A DNA stretch of 64,000 nt from Ziziphus jujuba (taxonomy: Eukaryota > Streptophyta > Magnoliopsida > Rosales > Rhamnaceae): the NCBI RefSeq assembly GCF_031755915.1, contig NC_083386.1:19825001-19889000 (forward strand), in the 5' to 3' direction. The notes beneath the pieces are model-generated. The model did no database searches and had not been told where the DNA came from. It saw only the letters and a program-made list of their open reading frames with translations. This document shows, piece by piece, positions 21,614 to 32,659 of the stretch. Each line of letters opens with the position of its first letter. Positions within the stretch are counted from its first letter, which is position 1. Position numbers and translations under genes: made by a program.

Positions 21614-22497
21614 GAGAATGGTCCACTACCAAGTGAGAAAAGATACCCCGAAGTGTTCTTGATATCATCCAAGAATCCAGCCCAATCATTATCTGAGTAG
21701 GCCATTAATCTCATCACATCTTGCCTATCATACCAAACTCCAAAGTCTTGTGTTCCTTTTAAGTATCTAAGAATTCTTTTGGCACCTACAAAATGATTTT
21801 GGGTTGGTGCTTGCATATATCTAGACAAATCACATGTGGCATGCATAATATCCGGTCTTGATGAACATACATAGAGCAAACTTCCTATCATGCTTCTATA
21901 TAGGGTCGGGTTTACCTTTGGTGTGCCATATTCCTTGTATTTGTCTCCTTGGCTCATTGGCGTTGACATTGGCTTGCATTCATCAAGGTTGAACTTTTTC
22001 AAAAGATCTTTGATGTATTTCTCCTGAGATATTAAGATACCCCTAGAGCATTGCATCACTTCCACTCCAAGGAAGCAATTCATTTCACCAAGGCTTGACA
22101 TGTCAAACTCCTTTTCAAGTTCATTTTTCAAAACTTCCACATTCTTTTCATTTTCACTCGTGACCAACAAATCATCCACATAGAATGAGATAACAATCAT
22201 GCTGTCTTCATTCTTTATGTATAGTGTTGGCTCATTTGAACTCCTCCTAAATCCTTGGTAGATCAAGTAACCATCAATCTTGCCATACCAAGCCCTAGGT
22301 GCTTGCTTTAACCCGTAAAGTGCCTTGTGTAGATGGTAGACTTTGTCCTCATGTCCTTGAAAAATGAAGCCCTCGGGTTGCTTGACATAAACCTCCTCTT
22401 GAAGCACACCATTCAAGAAAGCCGACTTTACATCAAGGTGGTACACCTTCCATGACATTGAGGCCAAGATGGATAGGATGAGCCTTATGGTATCCAT
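21574..22497 (-). pseudogene. C1 reverse transcriptase
   Basis: A 307-residue open fragment with VYHLDVKSAFLNGVLQEEVY, QPEGF, LYGLKQAPRAWYGKIDGYLI, the catalytic YVDDLLV, FLGVEVM, MIGSLLYVCSSRPDIMHATC and LKGTQDFGVWYDRQDVMRLM. All major copia RT motifs are intact. The frame is closed upstream by a stop in YAQ-stop-AGVDYGETF near 22541 (C2 has CAA there) and another at 22744. Confidence 0.88.
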
Positions 22498-22743
22498 TCT
22501 TGCAACTGATGCAAACGTCTCTCCATAATCTACACCCGCTTATTGTGCATAGCCTTTTACCACAAGCCTTGCCTTGTGCTTGCATATTGTTCCATCTGGG
22601 TTGAACTTGGTCCTAAAGATCCACTTTACACCAATTGGTTTCTTGTTTTTAGGTTTAGAAACCAAAGACCAAGTTTCATTCTTTTCTATCGTATCCATTT
22701 TGGTTTGCATGGCCTCCATCTACTCTTTCTTTTGCATAGCTTC

Positions 22744-24291
22744 TTAAGCATTGGTAGGATCACTCAAGGCAACATTGCACCTTTCATATATTTTGGACAA
22801 TGGCCTTTCTCCTCTAACACCATCTCCAATCTCCAATTTGGCTCCAATGGTCTCAAGTGCATCCTCCTCATCATCTTCATTTTCTTCATTGTCATTGTCA
22901 TTGGTTTCTTCTTCTTCATCATCCAATCGAGCATTATCTTCATGGACAAGAAGCTCCTCCCTTGTCCAATCCCAAACAGCATCTTCATCAATCCTCACAT
23001 CCCTTGTTACCACAAGTTTCTTGGTTTCCAAGTTGAAAACCCTAAAACCTTTGGTAACCTCACTAAAGCCGACCAAGATGCCCACATTTGCCCTTTTGTC
23101 AAGCTTGTCTCTTATGTGTGGATGAACATGGAGAAAACAAACACTTCCAAAGATTTTTATGTTGTCCAAAGATGGTTTTTCTCCATACCATATCTCATAG
23201 GGTGTCTTGGACTCATTGGCTTTGGTGTATGCTCGATTTTGGATGTAGCTAGCTGTGTATATGGCTTCGGCCCAAAACTTCTTTGGCATGTTCTTCTCAT
23301 GTATCATGCACCTTGCCATCTATATCAAGGTCCTATTTTTCCTCTCACAAACACTATTTTGTTGTGGCGTGTATGGTGTTGTGAATTGATGCACCATTCC
23401 ATTTTCTTTGCAAAAATCCTCCATAGCCAAGCTTGTATATTCTCCACCATTGTTGGTTCTTAAGCACTTCATCTTTGCATTGCTCTGGGTTTCCGCCATC
23501 TTCTTGAATTCCATGAACTTCTCAAGCGCTTGTGACTTGGTTGTTAGAAAACATACCCAACACATCCTTGAGTAGTCATCAATGAAGGTTAGGAAGTACT
23601 TACAACCTCCAATTGATGACAAACTCATTGGTCCACACACATATGAATGGACTAGCTCAAGCCTCTCTTTAGCTCTCCATGAACCGGTTTTAGGGAATGG
23701 AAGCCGTATGGATTTTCCTAGTTGGCATACATCACATAGGCTTCTCATCTCCTCAATCTTTGGCATGTCCTTCACAATGGCATTGGTGTTTTTCATGGCA
23801 CCACAGCTAGAACGCTCAAGCCTTTTATGCCAATGTTGAGAAATGGACTCCACTTTGGTTTTTAAGGCTTGTTCATTCTTAACTAGGTCCAATCTATAGC
23901 TTTTTTCCTTCAATGGTACCTTAAACAGCTCATTACCACAAGCATCATATATAATACATCCATCTTTTGCAAAATTTAAAGCAAAGCCTCTTTCTACCAA
24001 TTGTGCTACACTAATTAAGTTTTCACACAAACTAGGAATATATAGCACATCTTTTATAATTTTGGTACCTTGCTTGGTGTTCAAGCACACATCTCCTTTG
24101 GCTTCTACTTCTATGAACCGGCCATCACCAATCTTCACTTTGGTTTTGTAGTTTCGGTCAAGCTCCATAAAACCATCCTTTTGGAAACTCATGTGGTGTG
24201 AGCAACCACTATCCACAAGCCAACCGAGACCACTACTTGTGGCCTTAAGGCATGTGGCCACAAATAGGTTCTCAGCTTCTTCATTAACCAC
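22744..24291 (-). pseudogene. C1 protease and integrase, catalytic residues changed
   Basis: Protease: LGWLVDSGCSHHMSF with DSG intact. Integrase zinc domain: WHKRLERSS (the second histidine motif is GHSS in C2) and LCDVCQLGKS. Core: LELVHSYVCGPM and KCLRTNNGGEY, where C2 has HSDVCGPM and RTDNGGEY, so both catalytic aspartates are lost (to Tyr and Asn). The glutamate region QQNSVCERKNRT is kept. A stop separates 24291-23320 from 23319-22744. The distal part has a D/E-rich segment (23319-22744 fragment, residues 125-160) and ends at a nonsense codon where C2 has CAA. Confidence 0.88.
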
Positions 24292-24372
24292 ATTGGCTTG
24301 TTGTCTCCTTTGCTTGCATACTTTGGCAATGTGGCCTTTTCCTCCACATCTTTAATAAGATGTATCCGGCCT

Positions 24373-25224
24373 TCAAAAACACTTAGATGGTAGATGTCCA
24401 AGCTTCTTGCAATGAGGGCAAGGTGGATGCCTTCCTCGGTTTTGATGGCTTTGTTGTTGTTGTTGTTGTTGATTCCATCCACTTTTGTTGTTGTTTGTGT
24501 TGTTATTGGTTGTAAAACCTATTTGGTTGGTGTTGTTTCTCTTCCTTCCTTTATTCTTCTTTTTGTTGCCGTGGCCACCATAGAATGCACTCTCTATGGT
24601 CTCCTCCTTTCTAGTGGCTCTCCTTTGTTCGGTTGCTTGAAGAGCATTGGTGAGCTCACTCAAGGTTATTTCACTAAAATTTCTAGATTCTTCAAGGGAG
24701 GAAATCTTAGCTTCAAACCTTTCGGGTAAGCTCACCAATACTTTCTCTACTACCCTTTGATCGGTCAATTGCTCACCACGGACCCAAATTTGATTCACCA
24801 CTTTGAGCATCCTTTCCATGAAATCCTTGACAAGCTCATTCTCCTTCATCTTCAAGGTCTCAAACTCTCTTCTTAGGTTTAAAACTTGCATTTGTCGAGT
24901 TCTAGTATTTCCATGGAACTCCTCTTGAAGCTTTATCCAAACCTCTCTAGCACTTGTGCATGACATTATCCTTGTAAAAATGGAATCACTCATGGAGGAG
25001 TGCAAGGCAGTGAGGGCCTTGAACCCCTTGGCAACTTCAGCCTCATGTGCATTTCTTTGCGCTTGGGTTGCATTAGCTCTCAACTCTTCCACTACATAAC
25101 CTACTTCTATGACTTCCCATAAACCAAAGGCTTGAAGGTAGGCTTTCATTTTTATACTCCAAATGGAATAGTTTTGGCCTTCAAACTTAGGTGGTGTTGG
25201 GGTTGCAAAGGATTGTGAGGCCAT
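24373..25224 (-). pseudogene. C1 gag, nearly complete
   Basis: Likely start MASQSFATPTPPKFEGQNYS at 25224 (an upstream in-frame ATG at 25305 adds 27 residues). The UBN2-type copia gag domain follows: YSIWSIKMKAYLQAFGLWEV, MSCTSAREVWIKLQEEFHGN, FETLKMKENELVKDFMERML. Then come an N/Q-rich stretch with (QQQQQQQ) and a zinc knuckle CPHCKKLGHLPSKC. It ends at TGA where C2 has a tryptophan codon (KCFWRPD). A second stop follows before the second knuckle (RCGGKGHIAKVC). Confidence 0.87.
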
Positions 25225-25417
25225 TTGAAAAAATGGTTTTTGAAAAGTTTTGAAAAATGGACACAAGAACAAGCTCTTGGGTGGTGGTGTTTTGGTGAGT
25301 TTCAACTAGCCTTTTTGAGAGGTTTTGGTTTCGGTTGGAAGGATTTAGGTGGGGGATCCTCTCACAAATAAAATGGTCTAGGTTGAAAGCTCACAAGGTC
25401 CTAAGAAATTACACTAT

Positions 25418-25429
25418 GCTCTGATACCA
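25418..25429 (-). promoter_or_regulatory. C1 primer-binding site
   Basis: TGGTATCAGAGC on the minus strand, directly against the 5' LTR end at 25430; complementary to the 3' end of initiator tRNA-Met. Confidence 0.92.
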
Positions 25430-26432
25430 TGATGGAATTTGGTGTAGGTTTATGTTGTTGTACCCTAGAGCACAATCATTCAAGGTGTTAGTCAGGAATG
25501 ATTGTTATTGGTTCTTGGTTCTTGATTTTGTTTTTTTTTGGGTTTGTTAAGGTTTTGTTTCTGGTTTTAATGGAGGTTTAGGGTTCTTGAGAAGGTTGTT
25601 AGCTTTTGGGAAGAAGAAGAAAACAAATGTAGTAGTTGAGAGAGAGAGAGAGAGAGAGAGAGAAAAATGTTGTTTTTCAAAATTTTTTGAATATTACTTC
25701 CTCACATTTTCATTACAATTTTCATACTTTTAAATACATCAAAAACACAATAAGACATGCTGCCATATTGAGCAATAAATACAAAAGCATTAAAAGTAAC
25801 CAACCAAGTCAAACTATCTCAACTAACTCTAATCAATGTGCTGCGCATGCAAGAAACCTTCTCTAATGGGTAGTTCAGCTTGTCTAAGGCATTTGAATTT
25901 GAAAACCAGCTCCATTTGACTTGAAAATTGGAGGGAAGTCTTTTTGAATATTAACTGTGTTCTAGCCAAAAATCAGATAAAACAAAGTCCATTCACCCAT
26001 TCAAAAATAATCAAACCTGAGACAGTTTTGTCCAGATTTCTGGGCAACAAAGCTGCACAATGGTCAGATTGTTTAGGGCTTAACTCAGCCTTCCCAGCTC
26101 CAAATTGGGCCATTATTTTTGTTTCTGCTTCCTCTGCGTTTCTAGTTTATTATATCCAAAATTCAGATCCAAATCCTAAACCTTCTTCAAACGGAATCCA
26201 AGGAAGTGGACTGATGTTGCTGGAAATACAATTCCAGCAACTAGACAAAAAGGCCCTAAGGTTTAGTTAATTGAGCTCAGGGAATTACAAAAAGGATATT
26301 GTTCTTAAACATTACAAGATAAAATAAAATGCATAAACATAAATAATGTTTGGTCTTTGATGTTGCAAAATAAAGAGTGCAAGTGTAACAGAACTATCTT
26401 GCACATTGTGGCAAGATCACCACATTTCAACA
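25430..26432 (-). repeat. C1 5' LTR
   Basis: 1003 bp, TGATGGAATTTGG...CATTTCAACA. It has a (GA)n tract at 25639-25662. It is closely similar to the other C1 LTR apart from small indels and the 33-bp gap described there. Confidence 0.92.
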
Positions 26433-27441
26433 ACCTTAAGCCCTAATCAATTGTGATTAGAAACCTTGGTGTAGATGAAGATGTCACTTATCGATAAGTC
26501 AAAACTAAAACACACACTCTCTAATGGTGTTTTAGGTGTTCAAAGAGAACAAAGAGAATTCTATCTCACAAAAATAATTTTTGAATAATATTGAAGGTGT
26601 GTTCTTTCTCAAAATTAAGCCCTTAAATAGGCTAGAGTCATAAAACAATAAACCCTAAAAATTTAGGTTAAAACCGGCCACCAAAAAGAAAAGGAAACAT
26701 GTCTGCCTATTCTCACACTACTTTCCTAAACTAATTTGTATTAATTAATTCCTTTATTTTGAATTAGTAATTAACTAATTTACAATGAAAATAATAAAAT
26801 AATAACTTTCCTAAGTTGATTTGTCCAAAAAATAACAATAAATAAAAGCTAGTTTCCCGAAACAAAAGACAATGTTTAAATTAGGAAACTAGTTGACTAG
26901 TTTGACAACTAAACTAATTTTAAACAATCTCTAGATTGTTTGAGCTCCAAATCAGTTTTCATATGCCATGTAGGATGCCAAATATGATTAATAATGATTC
27001 CCACACATTTCCCCTTGATTGGAATAAGTCAAACTTTCTTGAACAAGAAGAAATATCAAAGTCAGCGGTTAAACATCACATTTTCGGCCAAATCGAGATG
27101 CTGTCCATACAAGCTGGTTTTAGTTGGTTTTGATTCTACCTTTGATTGCATGGCCTCTTAGAGATATTCATTGAATCCATTTCTTGCTGCTTGGAGTCCA
27201 TATTTGCACTAAAACAATTACTCAGTTCCGTAACAGCTTCCACAACTTGGATGCTTAAAACAGGCTTTGTACCTTCGGATATTGTCAAGACCTTTTGAGA
27301 ATTAAGTATTCCCTATATAAAGGCATCCATATTGTGCTTAAATCACTTTGTACCAGTCTAGTGGTTGGCCCGGTCTTCATCTGTATTGGATGGGCACCGC
27401 AACAGGTAGTCGGTTATACGGGCACGGGCAGATTCTCATCA

Positions 27442-29361
27442 CCAGTAAATTAGATCTAGGCAAAACCGGCTCCTCCAAGTAATGGTCAATTTCAAATTTA
27501 ACATGATCAACATTAGTGGAACTTGAAACAAATAAATCAAATTTTTCCAAACGATCTTTTTTTACAGATGGAAGCACATTGGGTTGGGAAGATGAAACAT
27601 TTGGAACATTTGTACTCAATTTTCTCTTTAATTGATATTGTTTCCCCAAATCATAGCAAATTTGATGTACAATTGATATCTTATGCACACCTTCATCCCT
27701 ATATATCAAAGGAAGGTAATATTCTATCACTTTCATTTTATGCCTTGGATCTAAAAGAGTTGCTATAGCCATTATTCCATGTGTTTCACTCCAATATTTT
27801 TCAAATTTAGATATCATAACCGAGGCCATCAATCTAATTTCCTCTCAAGAAGATGTTAGCCAATCACAAATTGACATCCTAATCTCATAAATATGCAGAA
27901 AAAAAAAAAAGATTAGCTATAGGATACTTTGCTCCTAAAAACATTTCAGTCACTTCATAAAACAATTCTAGCTTTTCACAAATCTCTTCGGCTAAATCCC
28001 AACCTTGATCACTAGGAAAACATTTATATAGTGACTCCTGTTTCAAATGATGAAAAATAGTCCTATATTTCAAAGCAGTATAAAGCATCAAATATGTAGA
28101 ATTTCATCTAGTTTTACAATCAAGTACCAACTTCTTATCACAAGAAATTTTTAATTGACAAACACATTCTAAGAATTTTTTCTCTCTTTTGTGTGTTGCT
28201 GTCCAAAAATAAACACTTTCACAAATTTTTTCAATACTTCCACAAATTATTTCCAAACCATCTTTCACAATGAAATTCAATATATGTGCACCACACCGCA
28301 TATGAAAAAATTGACCATTTAAAAAAAGTGAAGAATTTGGAAACTTATGCAAAAGAAGATTGACCAAAGCATCATTTGTGCCACGATTGTCTAAGGTCAA
28401 AGTGGAAAGCTTACCATCTATATTCCAATCCAATATGCAATCCATAAAAACTTCACAAAGAACCTCTAAAGTATGTGGACAAGGCATATATACAAACCTA
28501 CAAAAAATAATAATAGATAGTTATAGTAAACTAAACTAATTTGACTTATATATAAAAAATAATTTGATAAATATGAAATTTAATATATAACCTTTTAAAG
28601 TACCTTATAATTCGACTTTGAAATGTCCAATTATCATCAATGAAATGTGCCGTAATAGCCATGAAGCCTCTATTTTGGTTGGATGTCCACATATCCATAG
28701 TAATTGTAACTCTACCATCATTCTTCTCTAACAATTCCATTGTTTTGGATTTTTCGTAATCATATAATTTAAAGATATCACTCCTAATTGTGTTATGAGA
28801 AACCATTTTAAACAGTGGTTGAACTGTATTTATAAACCTCCTAAATCCATAATGCTCAACTATTGAAAGATGATACTCATGCAAAACTATCATGTTTGCA
28901 GGTTACTTTCTATAACTCTCTTGGTCAAAAGTGTATGTGCCAACTTTAACTTTCCCACGGGCATCTTTAGTAGGATTCAATATTGATTGCCTAATATCCT
29001 TTTGTGTTCGAAGAGGACACCTTTTAAAATGATCATGTAAATGTCTTGTTCCATTTATACTCTTTACTCCTAGCTTCTTACTACAATAATTACATAAGGC
29101 CTTATCCACCCCATCTATCTTTACCTTTTTAAAATGTTTCCATACAACCAAAATCAATTTTCTTTTTCCAATTACTTCACTATTATCCTCATCACATACC
29201 TTTATTGAAGTTTTCTCTTCTTGACTAGGTATTTCTTAAGGAGTATTAATTGGAGTCGAACTGTTGCTAATAGGTGTTAATGACGCTTGATCCTTGTCAT
29301 ATGGATTGCTTCCAATTGAAGGTGGATTGACATTTACTATCATACCACTAGCTTCGGCCAT
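27442..29361 (-). pseudogene. hAT-family transposase remnant
   Basis: A BED-finger hAT transposase of the plant RICESLEEPER-like type. It starts at 29361 (MAEASGMIVNVNPPSIGSNP) with a TAA at 29238. Then: BED zinc finger VWKHFKKVKIDGVDKALCNY, CSKKLGV, HLHDHFKRC; a stop near 28905; EHYGFRRFINTVQPLFKMVS; TITMDMWTSNQNRGFMAITA; a GT-AG intron at 28603-28498; MPCPHTLEVL, LSTLTLDNRGTND, HMRCGAHILNFIVKDGLE; then LFYEVTEMFLGAKYPIANLF and MAIATLLDPRHKMKVIEYYL. The C-terminal hAT dimerisation domain is missing at the junction with G2. Several stops; inactive. No terminal inverted repeats found. Confidence 0.85.
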
Positions 29362-30150
29362 AATTTACCTTAAAAAAAAAAATAGCATAATGAGTAAATA
29401 TGCAATAGACCAAATGAAAATGGCTTGCTTTACTTATTCTTAAAGAAAACTCTTTTTCTTTTATTTATTTATTTTTTAATTTTTATATTTTTATTGATAA
29501 ACACTCCAGAAAAGATGGGCCTTGAGAGTTCCACACTCTTGCAAGTTGGGTCACATATGTTTGGGTCAAACGTTAATTTCATAGTTTGGTGATAGCAAAG
29601 GTAAAGAGTTCCAGACTTCTATATAATGAGTAAATATGCAACATACCGGATGAAAATGGCTTGCTCTACTTGTTCTTAAAGAAAACTCTTTTTCTTTTCT
29701 TTTATTTTTTTAAAATTTTTATATTTTTATTGATAAACATTTCGGCAAAGATGGGCCTTGAAAGTTTTAGACTTTTGGTGACAGCGAAGGTAAAGAACTT
29801 TTATATACACAGAGAACTAAGAGGACCCCTCTATGGTCAGAAAATGAAGAATAATAAACTAAAATCAAAGCCAAATAGAGAACTATCTTTGCAACCATGA
29901 TGGCATAGTAAAGAGGATGCAGGGAAATTTAATGAATTTTAAAAAAAAATCTGAAAGTTTATTCATTTTAATTACTCAATCATTTTAAGCATAAAGTCAT
30001 ATTTATTGTTTACACATATTTATTATTTTTTTTTTCACATTTGTTCTAAGGCCTGACTTCTAAGAAAGTTTTTGAAGATGAGGTCAGGATCAGCCAGGAA
30101 TTGAGATTGTGGCGAATAGAAAGGCTACTTGAAGAGCCCCACCATCAAGG
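29362..30150. repeat. Non-coding region with a 236-bp tandem duplication
   Basis: ataatgagtaaatatgcaa starts at 29387 and again at 29623. Both copies go on with aaaatggcttgct, a T-rich tract, attgataaacattc and gatgggccttga, to about 29815. The copies differ at many positions. I see no gene; the duplication may be part of the hAT or LINE flank. Confidence 0.7.
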
Positions 30151-30420
30151 TGGTTGAAGATAAACACTGATGTAGGGATTCGAGGTGGATATTCAGCTTC
30201 GGAAATGGTGGTATGTGACTTTGAAGAGAGGCTTGTTTTCTTTTTTGAAGACCTGCTTGGGTTCTAAATCATCTCCAAAGATAGCTGAGCTCAAGGCTTA
30301 AACATAGGAGGTTGAGATAGCTTATGAACTAAATTGGGAAAGGATTATTCGGTGTAGTGATGCCAAGAACGTAGTTATTGAAATTTTTGGCAAAGGAAGA
30401 CCCATGCAACTGGGAGAGCA
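30151..30420 (+). pseudogene. RNase H remnant, LINE/plant RVT_3 type
   Basis: The plus strand reads WLKINTDVGIRGGYSASEMV with following residues, then after a stop SPKIAELKA, then EIAYELNWERIIRCSDAKNV, VIEIFGKG. This is the order of a plant RNase H-like domain (WxKxNxDG start, AELxA middle, SDxxxVV end) as found at the end of LINEs and in host RNase H-like proteins. It is broken by stops and a frame change, and no RT is visible next to it. A LINE fragment is the likeliest source. Confidence 0.6.
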
Positions 30421-30529
30421 GAAACAAAATTATTTTGTTCAGTTTAGAACCATATATTGGAAAGTAGATAGTGGAAGATTAAGTGGGTACCCGTACCTAG
30501 AGAAGCTAATGGTCTTGCATATTTAAATT

Positions 30530-30866
30530 TTATATTGGTGCGGCAATCCAAATAACGCATTTTGAAAAATTTATATAGCAAAAATAAGAACCAAGAAAGC
30601 AAACCTCAATTGATAGAAGAAAAAGAAGAACCAATAAAGGAAAACTCACCTGGCTTTGAATGACTGAGCCATAAGAAATAAAGCGCAAGCTTGTGAAGCA
30701 GAGAAATGCCACCGATATAAGCGACAAGCAATCTTGGTGGCAGCTTAGTGGCACCGACGGCAGCTTGGTAGCATCAGCGGCAACTTGGTGAATGGATTGG
30801 TGCGGCAACAGCTCTTTGTCTTTGTGAGGTGAAGGTGACGGTAAGAAGGAATGGAATGAAATAAGG
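30530..30866 (-). other. Unidentified sequence fused to the G3 frame, with a splice-donor-like site
   Basis: Not part of the gypsy family. On the minus strand it reads FHSFLPSPSPHKDKELLPHQ and further residues to SYGSVIQSQ, followed by CAG|GTGAGT near 30650, a consensus plant 5' splice site. It could be a piece of a host first exon or of another transposon. It holds imperfect gcagcttggtggca-type repeats near 30735-30790. Confidence 0.35.
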
Positions 30867-32659
30867 GTTTCTTTTTCCTTAAGCTTTTCGACTTCTCTCC
30901 TTTGTTGCATTTGTAATTGGTCTTTGTAAACCTCTTTAGGAGATAATGGTTCCAGCTTGACCTTCTTCCTTTTAAACCTAAAAACAATACTATTTTCTCG
31001 ACCAAAATGAGTAGCATCTTTATCAAATTGCCATGGTCTACCTAATAGTATATGTCCAGCAATCATGGGTACAATATCACATAAAACTACATCCTCATAT
31101 CTACCTATATTAAATTTTACTTTCATCTCACCACTATCATTAAGCCATTGTAATCTATACGGTTCAGGATGTTTTATTGTTTTTAAGCCCAATTTATCAA
31201 CGACAAGATTACTTATTACATTAGTACAACTCCCACTATCTATAATCATGCTACAAATTTTACCTTGTATTTCACAGCGAGTGTGGAAGATGTTTTCTCT
31301 TTGTATCTGCTCTTCATCTTTGTAGACAACAAGTACCCTCCTTGAGACCAAATTTAGCTCAACATTTGATGTGTTTAATGGTTTGGCCTCATCATCAAGT
31401 CCTTCATCTTCTTGTTCAATTTCAGCTTCACTAGCCTCACTTTCGGATTCCACCTCTCCATTACCCTTAATTACCATTATCCTTCTATTCGGGCATTGGC
31501 TGGCTATATGTCCTCTTCCTTGGCACTTGAAACAAATAATTTCTCTTGACTTTTCAGGTTTAGGTTTAGATTTTACCTCACCTTTAATGGCTTGGACAGA
31601 TTCGGCTTTAAGTTCCCTTCTTGGCCGGTTAGTAGCTTCTTCACCAAGCTTCGGCTTCAGCTTGCTTTCATAAGTGGAATGGTTTTTCCAGCCACTTGAA
31701 CTTGTCCTTCCACTGCTAGAAACTCCTCCAAACCGTGTACTAACACCCCTCCTCTTGAATTGGTTCTCAAGCTTAATTGCTACATGCAACATCTCCTCCA
31801 ATTCCAAGTATTGTTGTCGTTCAAGCTGGTTGGCAATGTCACGGTTCAAACCACCAAGAAATCTCGCCATTGTTGCCTCCCTATCCTCGTTCATATTCAG
31901 CCTCATCATTAACATCTCCATCTCTTTGTAATAATCCTCCACGGACCTACTTCCTTGAGACAAAGATTGAAGCCTTTGATGCAGCAACCTATGGTAATGG
32001 GATGGCACAAACCACTTTCTCATGGCTCCTTTCATTTGTCGCCATGTCAAGATTAAATCATTACCAACTCTTTTTCGGGTATTTTGCTCATTGGTCCACC
32101 ATTGGAAAGCATAATGTCCAAACTCCATTGCTGCCAACTTCACCTTCTTACCTTCCGAATAGTTGTGGCAGTCAAAAATCATCTCCATTTTTTCTTCCCA
32201 CTCCAAATAAACTTTGGGATCACTTTTACCCATAAAAGGTGGGATGTTAACCTTGATATTTCCCAAATCATCATTTGTATCTTCCCTCCTATATCTTCCA
32301 TGGCCAGCTCTATCTTGGACAGCAAAAGTTTCATCCATACCTTCTTCAAAGTCTCCACCGAATGGCTCCTCACCAAATTCCTCTCTCGGTCTCTCGTGAC
32401 CTCCTTGTCCTCGGTCTCGTCCTCCATGGAATTCTTGCCTATTTCTTGTATTCGGCATTCCTTGTGAGGCTTCTTGCCTTCCCACTCTTTGATTCACATG
32501 CTTAACTTGAGCACTAACCCGCTGTATTGACTCCAAAACAGCTCTCATGTCCACTTGGTCTCCGCTCCTGGTAGCTCGGGCATTGCCATGGAATGCTACG
32601 GACTCCTCCTCATTGATCCTTAAGGGTGGCTTTCCTCTCCTCATTCTTGATTTTGTCAT
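30530..32659 (-). CDS. G3 gag-protease, open frame with foreign C-terminus
   Basis: The only uninterrupted gag-protease frame of the family here. It starts at MTKSRMRRGKPPLRINEEES (32659, 6 codons into a longer open frame). Gag domain: NIKVNIPPFMGKSDPKVYLE, WRQMKGAMRKWFVPSHYHRL, LHQRLQSLSQGSRSVEDYY. Zinc knuckle CFKCQGRGHIASQCP. Protease [20 protein letters not shown] and [16 protein letters not shown]. After QMQQRREVEKLKEKE (about 30867) the family sequence stops. The frame continues for some 110 unrelated residues, ending with hydrophobic runs (FPLLVLLFLLSI). RT and integrase are absent. Such a product could at most make particles; expression is unknown. Codon-for-codon openness may reflect recent insertion or chance. 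Confidence 0.75.
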   Translation of the reverse strand: MTKSRMRRGKPPLRINEEESVAFHGNARATRSGDQVDMRAVLESIQRVSAQVKHVNQRVGRQEASQGMPNTRNRQEFHGGRDRGQGGHERPREEFGEEPFGGDFEEGMDETFAVQDRAGHGRYRREDTNDDLGNIKVNIPPFMGKSDPKVYLEWEEKMEMIFDCHNYSEGKKVKLAAMEFGHYAFQWWTNEQNTRKRVGNDLILTWRQMKGAMRKWFVPSHYHRLLHQRLQSLSQGSRSVEDYYKEMEMLMMRLNMNEDREATMARFLGGLNRDIANQLERQQYLELEEMLHVAIKLENQFKRRGVSTRFGGVSSSGRTSSSGWKNHSTYESKLKPKLGEEATNRPRRELKAESVQAIKGEVKSKPKPEKSREIICFKCQGRGHIASQCPNRRIMVIKGNGEVESESEASEAEIEQEDEGLDDEAKPLNTSNVELNLVSRRVLVVYKDEEQIQRENIFHTRCEIQGKICSMIIDSGSCTNVISNLVVDKLGLKTIKHPEPYRLQWLNDSGEMKVKFNIGRYEDVVLCDIVPMIAGHILLGRPWQFDKDATHFGRENSIVFRFKRKKVKLEPLSPKEVYKDQLQMQQRREVEKLKEKETLISFHSFLPSPSPHKDKELLPHQSIHQVAADATKLPSVPLSCHQDCLSLISVAFLCFTSLRFISYGSVIQSQVSFPLLVLLFLLSIEVCFLGSYFCYINFSKCVIWIAAPI

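Larger units (their letters stand above)
20272..26432 (-). mobile_element. C1: full-length Ty1/copia retrotransposon, inactive
   Basis: 6161 bp with two LTRs, primer site, gag, protease, integrase, RT and RNase H in copia order, inserted in the G2 5' LTR. ACCTT is repeated at 20267-20271 and 26433-26437, which proves the exact ends. It is the same family as C2 (54162-60315). The coding region has several nonsense codons, a small deletion in RNase H, and two altered integrase catalytic residues. The lineage is not assigned with confidence (Ivana- or Tork-like). Confidence 0.95.
17747..27441 (-). mobile_element. G2: CRM-like gypsy remnant, interrupted by C1
   Basis: Retains part of protease, gag, leader, primer site and a complete 5' LTR split by copia C1. 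Everything downstream of the protease (RT, RNase H, integrase, 3' LTR) is missing, cut at 17747. The right end (TCATCA at 27441) abuts the hAT remnant. The other flank is lost, so no target duplication can be checked. Confidence 0.82.
20186..27441 (-). repeat. G2 5' LTR, split into two pieces by C1
   Basis: Pieces 20186-20271 and 26438-27441, about 1090 bp together. The LTR text continues across the insertion once the duplicated ACCTT is allowed for. It starts TGATACGAACCTAGA and ends gcagattctcatca. The pol-tail region (27200-27441) is present but broken by stops. Confidence 0.85.

Noticed and set aside
22543..23463. A 306-codon plus-strand open frame (and a 344-codon one at 56391-57425)
   Set aside because: They are antisense to copia integrase/RT in both C1 and C2 and have no domain of their own; shadows of the real frame.
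30151..30420. Active LINE
   Set aside because: Only an RNase H scrap with stops; no endonuclease or RT domain nearby.
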